From NCBI RefSeq assembly GCF_003314975.1, contig NZ_QNRF01000004.1, positions 62,001 through 126,000 of the forward strand: a stretch of 64,000 bases of DNA. Direction: 5' to 3'. Below are positions 58,140 through 64,000 of this stretch, in pieces. This stretch comes from Marinomonas aquiplantarum (GTDB taxonomy: Bacteria > Pseudomonadota > Gammaproteobacteria > Pseudomonadales > Marinomonadaceae). Within the stretch, counting starts at the first letter, position 1, and every line of letters starts with the position of its first letter. The position numbers were made by a program, and so were the translations under genes. Under the pieces are notes generated by a model. That model had not been told where the DNA came from and did not search any database. It saw only the letters and a program-made list of their open reading frames with translations.

Positions 58140-58856
58140 TTAGTGCCACCGAGCAACGTAACGACATTTGGCCGGGTTATACCACGTAAACGAAAACTCT
58201 TCGATAACGCCTTCGTTTGACCAACTTCTACGATGCACCTTTGGCATAGTTGTTTCTGGAGCCAACTCCAGGTTATCCGTCACCCACTTAGGTGCGGGGG
58301 CACAATCCACTTCGTCTTCCACTCGGCTGATCCAAAAGGAAAAGTGATCCCGATAGTGAAGGTAAAGTGACTCGTGCAAATCTTTGGGTTTGAGACTTGG
58401 TGCATGAGCATGTTTAAACCAAATCTGTTCCATGGCGACCAGTTCACGATTGAGATAGCGAGCGCGTTTGATACACCAAAGCTTGCCATCTGCTTCGACA
58501 TTTAACTGCTGTTTTACAAACTCATCCTCATCAACTGTGATAGACAAAATATCAGCCGTTGGCACACCACCACCTGATAAGGTTTCTAGGTGGAAAAACT
58601 GATAAATAGCGCGACCGCCAGGCGCGCGTTTAACATAGTTACCTGAGCCTTGGCGACGCTCTAAAAAACCATCTTCTTCAAGCTTCTTTAATGCCTTACG
58701 AAGGGTGCCAATGGCCACGCCTAATTTGGCAGCAAGCTCGGCTTCGATAGGCAGTCGGTCGCCCGGTAACCAATGTCCCGCTGCAATCTCGCGATTCAAT
58801 AATTCGCTAATTTGGATATAGAGCGGTAACTGTTTAGTGTTATTTTTCTTTTCCAC
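58140..58856 (-). CDS. GntR-family regulator with UTRA domain
   Basis: This 238-residue regulator has a winged helix-turn-helix N-terminus (LPLYIQISELLNREIAAGHW, GTLRKALKKLEEDGFLERRQ) and a C-terminal UTRA effector domain (about residues 90-235; VTDNLELAPETTMPKVHRRS). It is divergent from the reductase-TRAP operon and upstream of the Gfo/Idh gene. It is the natural candidate to bind the shared 24-bp motif found at both flanking promoters. Confidence 0.9.
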   Translation of the reverse strand: MEKKNNTKQLPLYIQISELLNREIAAGHWLPGDRLPIEAELAAKLGVAIGTLRKALKKLEEDGFLERRQGSGNYVKRAPGGRAIYQFFHLETLSGGGVPTADILSITVDEDEFVKQQLNVEADGKLWCIKRARYLNRELVAMEQIWFKHAHAPSLKPKDLHESLYLHYRDHFSFWISRVEDEVDCAPAPKWVTDNLELAPETTMPKVHRRSWSNEGVIEEFSFTWYNPAKCRYVARWH

Positions 58857-59005
58857 TTTTTCACCTAATCCTGCGCAATGTGTATCCTTATCTTACAAGT
58901 CAAACGAGCAAATGTAAGTAGCTAAACTGCTCTAACTGACTGACTTCGCAGAGTATGCGCTCACCAAGCCAAGCAAGGTTTGGAAAGAGGAAAGAAATAT
59001 TTGAG

Positions 59006-59029
59006 AAAATTCATTCACTATTGATTTAC
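59006..59029 (+). promoter_or_regulatory. Candidate operator upstream of the reductase-TRAP operon
   Basis: The core is ATTCATTCACTATTGATTT. It is 23/24 identical to the minus-strand site at 56897-56920, with the same orientation relative to its gene, and about 150 bases upstream of the reductase ATG. The flank TTTACA is mirrored by TGTAAA at 59051-59056. Confidence 0.65.
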
Positions 59030-59066
59030 ATCATAAGAATACACTGTTAGTGTAAATATACAACCT

Positions 59067-59105
59067 CTCGTAATGGCAGCGGTTTTGACCAGCTGCCATT
59101 ACGAG
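59067..59105 (+). promoter_or_regulatory. Long hairpin in the leader of the reductase-TRAP operon
   Basis: CTCGTAATGGCAGC (59067-59080) pairs perfectly with GCTGCCATTACGAG (59092-59105), and inside the 11-base loop GGT can pair with ACC. There is no T run after it, so it is not a simple terminator. It precedes the reductase ATG by about 75 bases and may protect the mRNA or bind a regulator. Confidence 0.8.
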
Positions 59106-59179
59106 GAGTACAAAATAAAAACAAAAATTCTGAGCGTCCTATGGCAGCCAGTAGCGCTCAAAATTCGGAGAGAAAAACA

Positions 59180-60082
59180 ATGCGAATGGTTCAAATTGGC
59201 AAATCTGACCTTGAGTTTAGCCGTTTAGTGTACGGTGTTTGGCGTTTAGCAGACGCTAGTGATGTGTCCCTCGCCCATGTCAGACAGAAGATTGACCTAT
59301 GCCTTTCGCAAGGCATTACCACCTTCGACCACGCAGATATCTATGGCGATTACGAATGTGAAAAACTATTCGGTCAAGCCTTAGCCCAAGACCCTAGCTT
59401 GCGTTCTAAAATGCAGCTTATTTCAAAATGTGACATTGCCCTGATGTCAGAAAAATTCCCTGATCGTCGAGTGAAGTTTTACGACACCAGTGCTGAATAC
59501 GTTACAGCCAGTGTTGAACAGAGCCTTAACAATCTTCACACGGACTATCTCGACTTATTATTGATCCACCGTCCTGATCCCCTGATGAATGCCGCCGAAA
59601 CTGGCGCGGCGTTAGATGCTTTAATTGATAACGGTAAAGTTCGCGCGGTGGGCGTGTCTAACTTTGACGTTTGGGATTGGCGTTTACTGCAAGCCAATAT
59701 GCGTCATCCGCTGGTGGTTAACCAAGTGGAATTAAGCCTACTGCAGCGAGATGCTTTTACCAATGGTAGCTTGAGTGCCATGCAGTTAGATCAACTTACG
59801 CCTATGGCATGGTCGCCTTTAGGTGGCGGTGCCTTGTTTGCTGATACGCCTGAAACTCGCCGTTTGTCACCTTTGTTTGAACGTTTGGCAAAAGAGCAGG
59901 GGGCATCTTCTGATCATGTGGCTCTAGCTTGGTTATTAGCGCATCCAGCTAACATCTTGCCTGTAGTAGGAACCAATAATCCTGAGCGTATCAAAGATCT
60001 TTCAAATATCTTGGATATTCAAATTGACCGCGAAACTTGGTTTGAACTTTGGACCGCGGCAGCCGGACATGAAGTCCCTTAA
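59180..60082 (+). CDS. Aldo/keto reductase (YdhF-like)
   Basis: This protein of 300 residues has the catalytic set of the family: Asp and Tyr in TFDHADIYGDYE (near residue 48), Lys in LISKCDIAL (near 75) and His in LLLIHRPDPLM (near 118). The whole sequence tracks E. coli YdhF, an NADPH-linked aldo/keto reductase. I chose the ATG with GGAGAG 7 bases upstream; an ATG 39 bases earlier adds an unrelated leader. It is the first gene of the TRAP operon, so it likely reduces an aldehyde or ketone derived from the imported substrate. Confidence 0.9.
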   Translation: MRMVQIGKSDLEFSRLVYGVWRLADASDVSLAHVRQKIDLCLSQGITTFDHADIYGDYECEKLFGQALAQDPSLRSKMQLISKCDIALMSEKFPDRRVKFYDTSAEYVTASVEQSLNNLHTDYLDLLLIHRPDPLMNAAETGAALDALIDNGKVRAVGVSNFDVWDWRLLQANMRHPLVVNQVELSLLQRDAFTNGSLSAMQLDQLTPMAWSPLGGGALFADTPETRRLSPLFERLAKEQGASSDHVALAWLLAHPANILPVVGTNNPERIKDLSNILDIQIDRETWFELWTAAAGHEVP

Positions 60083-60130
60083 ACGATAATAGACGATAAT
60101 AATAACAATAGGTTTTTGAGGGAGTAACAC

Positions 60131-60682
60131 ATGGCCATTCTTAGAATGCTAGTGTCCTGCTTTACCGCCATCAATATGCTGCTCAACCGCATCGGGCGAA
60201 ACATCGCTTGGGTGTTGGTGACATTGATGATCAGTGTGATTTTGCTGCAAGTCTTCTGTCGTTATGTGCTGGGCAATGCCCTGCCGTGGCCAGAAGAAGC
60301 GGCGCGTGCTTTGATGATTTGGATGATGGCCGTGGTGGCTGGAGAAGCTTACCGACGTGGTTCATTCGTTGCTATTGATATGTTCTTAAGCGCGTTACCT
60401 GAACGAGCGTCAAGTGTACTGAAATTGATCTTGTTGCTGGTCGCAGGGGCCGTGCTGGTGAAATTAACTTTTTTGGGTATCGATTTCTTTGATCGAGGTT
60501 TCCGTTCTCGAGCAGCGTCGATTCATATTTCTCGGGCGTGGATTTACCTCGCAATGCCAGTGTGTTTTTTCACTATGTTGTTGGCAAACATCGAGTTATG
60601 TCTGCGGGAAATTGGCTGCTTGCTCGGCCATAAGCATTTTGCCCTGCCCACGGAAGTTCGTGCGGATGCCCCCGCCGAATAG
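60131..60682 (+). CDS. TRAP transporter small permease (DctQ)
   Basis: This 183-residue protein has four transmembrane helices (about residues 20-42, 60-80, 96-118, 135-158) and the DctQ landmark NALPWPEEAARALMIWMMAV. With DctM it forms the membrane part of a sodium-driven TRAP importer. It follows the reductase gene after 48 bases and precedes dctM by 56. Confidence 0.92.
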   Translation: MAILRMLVSCFTAINMLLNRIGRNIAWVLVTLMISVILLQVFCRYVLGNALPWPEEAARALMIWMMAVVAGEAYRRGSFVAIDMFLSALPERASSVLKLILLLVAGAVLVKLTFLGIDFFDRGFRSRAASIHISRAWIYLAMPVCFFTMLLANIELCLREIGCLLGHKHFALPTEVRADAPAE

Positions 60683-60738
60683 TCAGGTCGCAGTTTGACG
60701 GCGCTTATTTAGAACAATAATAACAAGAGACGCACATT

Positions 60739-62031
60739 ATGTTAGCTCTGTTTTTACCTTTATTTTTAATCTTGCTGTTGATCGGTATGCCGGTGTTTTT
60801 CGCCATGTTGGCAGCACCCGGTGCCATGCTTTATGTGACGGGCATGGAGCGAGACATTTCTTTGCTGTTCCGAAATATTTATAATGGCATTGATTCCTTT
60901 CCTTTGATGGCCATTCCATTCTTCATGTTGGCCGGTGAGCTAATGAACCGTGGTGGCATCACCATGAATTTAGTGCAGTTCTCACAAGCGTTTATCGGTC
61001 ATGTGCGTGGTGGTTTGGCTCATGTAAATGTGCTTTCCAGTATGTTGTTTGCGGGCCTCTCAGGCTCGGCGGTAGCGGATACCTCTGCCATTGGCTCCAT
61101 GATGATTCCTGCCATGGAGAAGAATGGCTACAGCCGTAAGTTCGCTGCTGCGATTACCGCGGCGTCTTCTGTCATTGGCCCGATTATTCCGCCGTCTGGC
61201 ATTATGATTATTTATGCTTATACCATGGAAGTGTCTGTGGCCGCTTTGTTTGCGGCGGGTATTGTGCCGGGCATCATGGTTGGTGGCGGTTTGATGATCA
61301 TGATCGCGCTGATGGCGAAGAAATATGATTTCCCTGTGGCTGGCCCTAAATCCACTTGGCAGCAGCGCGGCACAGCGACGCGTAATGCGATTTTTCCGCT
61401 GTTTGCCCCTGTGATCATCTTGGGAGGCATCATAGGGGGGATTTTTACGCCAACCGAAGCCTCTGCCATTGCAACCGCTTATGCCTTGATCATCAGTGTT
61501 TGGGTGATGAAAACCGTTAAATTGAGAGATCTGCCAGACATTTTCATCAAGGGCGCACAAGCTTCGGCTGTGGTGCTCTTGTTGGTTGGCTCTGCCATTG
61601 CCTTTAAGACAGTGGTGAGCTTGTCCCACAGTGCTGAAATCTTGGCTGACTGGGTACTGACCATCAGTGAGAATCCATTGATGCTGCTGTTCTTGATTAA
61701 CCTACTGTTATTTGTGGTGGGTATGTTCTTAGATGCAGGCCCAGCCATTATTATCTTAGGGCCAATCTTAGGACCAATTTTTATCAACTTAGGCATCGAC
61801 CCAGTACATTTCGCCATCATCATGAGTGTTAACTTGACCGTAGGGCTGGCGACACCGCCCATGGGGCTAGTCTTGTTCGTGGCGTCCAGTGTGTCTGGCG
61901 AGCGCATCGAAACCATTTCCAAGGCGATCTTGCCCTTCTTAGCCGTGGAGGTCTTAGTGATCTTCTTGGTGACCTTTTTCCCATCTCTATCCATGACCTT
62001 ACCGCGCATGCTCGGGCTGGTGGCTGGATAG
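60739..62031 (+). CDS. TRAP transporter large permease (DctM)
   Basis: This 430-residue protein has about 12 transmembrane helices and the DctM motifs MLFAGLSGSAVADTSAIGSM and IIGGIFTPTEASAIATAYAL. It is the sodium-coupled permease of the TRAP system. The gene is immediately followed by the binding-protein gene. Confidence 0.95.
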   Translation: MLALFLPLFLILLLIGMPVFFAMLAAPGAMLYVTGMERDISLLFRNIYNGIDSFPLMAIPFFMLAGELMNRGGITMNLVQFSQAFIGHVRGGLAHVNVLSSMLFAGLSGSAVADTSAIGSMMIPAMEKNGYSRKFAAAITAASSVIGPIIPPSGIMIIYAYTMEVSVAALFAAGIVPGIMVGGGLMIMIALMAKKYDFPVAGPKSTWQQRGTATRNAIFPLFAPVIILGGIIGGIFTPTEASAIATAYALIISVWVMKTVKLRDLPDIFIKGAQASAVVLLLVGSAIAFKTVVSLSHSAEILADWVLTISENPLMLLFLINLLLFVVGMFLDAGPAIIILGPILGPIFINLGIDPVHFAIIMSVNLTVGLATPPMGLVLFVASSVSGERIETISKAILPFLAVEVLVIFLVTFFPSLSMTLPRMLGLVAG

Positions 62032-62070
62032 GTGCAAACGCAAAGCAAAACCATTAAAGAGGACTGTTAC

Positions 62071-63141
62071 ATGTTCACGAAAAAAAAAATAAATAGTGTA
62101 ATTGCCGCGACGTTAATCGGTGCTGGAGTCATGTTAAGTGGCTTGGCACAAGCAGCGGATTTTAATCTGCGCGCCGTAGCAAACTCCAACGAGAACGATG
62201 AAGACTATGATGGCTTAGTGGTCTTTAAGGACTTTGTAGAATCCCATTCAAACGGCAAAATCGCCGTGGATATCTTCATGGGAACCCAGCTTTGTGGCAA
62301 TGGTGTTGAGTGTCTTGAAGCGGTTGAGTACGGTTCGGTGGATATTTATATTTCCACCTCAGGCGGTGCTTCAGCCATGTATCCATACGTACAGGTGCTG
62401 GATTTGCCTTATGTATTGCGTGATGACCGTGTTGCGGAAGAAGTGTTCACTGGGGACTTCACTCGTCAGCTTCGTGAGCAAATCTTAGCCGATTCAGGAG
62501 ACACGGTTCGCTTGATGACCATTGGTAACACAGGTGGCTGGCGTAACTTTGCTAACACTAAGCGCACAGTGAAAACACCTGAAGACCTAGAAGGTTTGAA
62601 AATTCGTACCGTAGTGTCTGATCTACCACAGGAACTGGTGCGTTCGTTAGGCGCGAGTCCAACGCCAATTCCATGGGGTGACTTGTTTACCTCATTCCAA
62701 ACAGGCGTAGTAGAAGGCTCTAAAAACGGCATCACTGACATTATGGGCATGAAGTTTACCGATGCAGGCTTAAAACACGTGACTCTAGACGGCCACGCTT
62801 ATATGTCAGCTTTGTGGTACATGAACAATGAGGTCTTTATGGATATGCCAGAAGACTTGCGTCGCGTAGTGGTCGATGGCTTCTCCGCTCTGCAGCAAGC
62901 CACTTTTGCTTCGCCGAAACGTAAGTCTATTGCTGCATACCAAGCCTTCAATGAAGCGGGTGGCGAACTATACGTGCCTTCTCCTGCAGAGAAACAGCAG
63001 TTCGCTAAAGCCGCTGAACCAGTTTACGCTTGGTTCCAAGAAAACATCCAAGACGGCGAAAAGTGGTACAAGCGACTTAATGACGCCGCGAAAGCCGCTG
63101 AACAAAAAATCCAAGCGGAATATGACGCGGATTTGAAATAA
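62071..63141 (+). CDS. TRAP transporter substrate-binding protein (DctP)
   Basis: This protein of 356 residues has a signal peptide (AATLIGAGVMLSGLAQA, cleaved before ADFNLR) and the DctP pattern, with the conserved Arg in EGLKIRTVVSDLPQEL (near residue 185) that salt-bridges acidic ligands. It catches the substrate in the periplasm. I chose the ATG with AAAGAGGA upstream. The ligand is unknown; the Arg suggests a carboxylate or other anion. Confidence 0.92.
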   Translation: MFTKKKINSVIAATLIGAGVMLSGLAQAADFNLRAVANSNENDEDYDGLVVFKDFVESHSNGKIAVDIFMGTQLCGNGVECLEAVEYGSVDIYISTSGGASAMYPYVQVLDLPYVLRDDRVAEEVFTGDFTRQLREQILADSGDTVRLMTIGNTGGWRNFANTKRTVKTPEDLEGLKIRTVVSDLPQELVRSLGASPTPIPWGDLFTSFQTGVVEGSKNGITDIMGMKFTDAGLKHVTLDGHAYMSALWYMNNEVFMDMPEDLRRVVVDGFSALQQATFASPKRKSIAAYQAFNEAGGELYVPSPAEKQQFAKAAEPVYAWFQENIQDGEKWYKRLNDAAKAAEQKIQAEYDADLK

Positions 63142-63161
63142 GCCCTAGGGCGACTCTAATC

Positions 63162-63187
63162 AAAGGGACGGAACTCTCCGTCCCTTT
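63162..63187 (+). terminator. Terminator after the TRAP operon
   Basis: AAAGGGACGGA and TCCGTCCCTTT form an 11-bp stem with a 4-base loop, about 20 bases after the dctP stop. The downstream T tract is short (CCTCTCTT), so some readthrough into the exporter gene is possible. Confidence 0.75.
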
Positions 63188-63224
63188 CCTCTCTTACTGC
63201 TGAATGAACGGATATGGGTACGTC

Positions 63225-64000
63225 ATGTTTAACCCAGTGAAAACCTTTGCGCCTAATGTCCCCGGAATCATGCTTGCCATGGTCATGGGGCTGTCTGCTG
63301 CCTTCCTAAGTGAGCACTATGGTGCTCCGGTTATGCTGATGGCTTTGCTACTGGGAATGAGTTTTAACTTCATGTCTGATTCGGAAAAAACCGGTCAAGG
63401 GCTAGAGTTCAGCGCAACGTCATTACTACGCATTGGGGTAGCCTTACTTGGGGCTCGTATCACTATTAGTTCATTAACGGACTTCGGCTGGCCGACTCTC
63501 CTGCTGACGGCGGCTTTGATTTTAAGCGTGATTATGACTGGTGTGTTGGCAGGTCGACTGCTGAAACTACCGAAAAATCAAAACACCAACCGCTCTGTGG
63601 TGTTTACCATAGTCGGGATTACCGCGATGAGTACCGCGGCCATGATAGTCTATCCCATGTTTGCCAACTGGCTGGGATTAGACGAACGCCAAACAGGCTT
63701 CTTCCTTGGTGCCACTATCCATGATGTGGCTCAAGTAGTGGGGGCTGGCTACGGGGTATCTGACTATGCTGGCGACAATGCTACCGTGGTGAAACTGTTT
63801 CGTGTGGCTATGTTAGCTCCTATCGTATTTGTTTTAGCGCTTATGTTGGCTCGTAAAAACAAAGGGCAGGGGGCTGCAATGAGGTTCCCTATTCCACCAT
63901 TTTTACTTGTTTTTATTGCTCTGGTTGTCATGAATACGATGAACTGGCTTCCTGCGCTGATGGTGAATATTTTGGCGGATTTATCTCGCTGGAGTTTGGT
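63225..64000 (+). CDS. YeiH/UPF0324 (PSE) family exporter, partial, with an internal deletion
   Basis: The frame runs off the window edge. It shows YeiH-family landmarks: ATSLLRIGVALLGARITISS, then FFLGATIHDVAQVVGAGYGV and ATVVKLFRVAMLAPIVFV. But LAGRLLKLPKNQNTNRSVVF passes directly to TIVGITAMSTAAM; family members normally have about 25-30 more residues here, including a GGxxxICGA(S/A)A signature, which are missing. Family members are proposed sulfate or sulfite exporters. The gene follows a TRAP operon and may serve the same pathway, but the loss could make it non-functional. Confidence 0.8.
   Translation, partial: MFNPVKTFAPNVPGIMLAMVMGLSAAFLSEHYGAPVMLMALLLGMSFNFMSDSEKTGQGLEFSATSLLRIGVALLGARITISSLTDFGWPTLLLTAALILSVIMTGVLAGRLLKLPKNQNTNRSVVFTIVGITAMSTAAMIVYPMFANWLGLDERQTGFFLGATIHDVAQVVGAGYGVSDYAGDNATVVKLFRVAMLAPIVFVLALMLARKNKGQGAAMRFPIPPFLLVFIALVVMNTMNWLPALMVNILADLSRWSL

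Larger units (their letters stand above)
58857..59179. other. Divergent promoter region between gntR and the reductase-TRAP operon
   Basis: About 320 bases hold a shared operator-like motif, the palindrome ACACT-GTT-AGTGT at 59041-59053, and a long hairpin just before the reductase ribosome site. An in-frame ATG at 59141 was not chosen as start. Confidence 0.7.

Noticed and set aside
61060..62054. Long minus-strand frames opposite dctM
   Set aside because: They are the shadow of dctM in other frames and contain no recognisable domain.

Overview
The window comes from a marine gammaproteobacterium of the Oceanospirillales type, most like Marinomonas. I judge this from protein resemblance and gene order alone: a System I cytochrome c maturation operon, ccm followed by zipA-ligA, the yciV-yciO-rluB order, choline-sulfate use, TRAP transport and moderate GC content. 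No rRNA, tRNA or CRISPR array was seen.

Layout. 1-5.2 kb: the end of a motB-like gene, then a parC-parP-cheW-DUF2802 module for placing chemotaxis arrays, then (minus strand) a FliK-like and an FlhB-tail-like gene. 5.3-12 kb: the complete ccmABCDEFGHI operon. 12-31.7 kb: mostly housekeeping genes (zipA, ligA, yheU, cysE, mnmC, a cyclophilin, yciI-yciB, yciV-yciO-rluB, an RstAB-like two-component pair, metR, argF, grxD, a 2-Cys peroxiredoxin, a YaeR-type VOC protein, two LysR regulators). 32-36.5 kb: a response regulator with GGDEF and EAL domains, followed by a large hybrid histidine kinase. 36.6-48.8 kb: a cobalamin (corrin ring) cluster, split by a choline-sulfate module (choX, betC and a LysR gene).

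48.9-55.8 kb is the accessory part. A lipoprotein with 20 Sel1 repeats is followed by about 4.4 kb of gene debris: a toxin-like C-terminus with a candidate immunity gene, a frameshifted ParB-like 'DGHHR' fragment, AT-rich orphan and broken genes, one intact REP-associated-type (IS200-like Y1) transposase element with 25-bp inverted ends, and three truncated copies of that element. Several copies end exactly where a truncated gene begins.

55.8-64 kb looks like one catabolic regulon: a TauD/SyrP-like Fe(II)/2-oxoglutarate dioxygenase, a Gfo/Idh dehydrogenase and a GntR-UTRA regulator on the minus strand, facing an aldo/keto reductase and a three-gene TRAP transporter, with a YeiH/PSE-type exporter at the window edge. 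A near-identical 24-bp motif lies upstream of both the dioxygenase and the reductase-TRAP operon, in the same orientation relative to transcription. The exporter lacks the segment that normally carries the family's ICGA(S/A)A signature.
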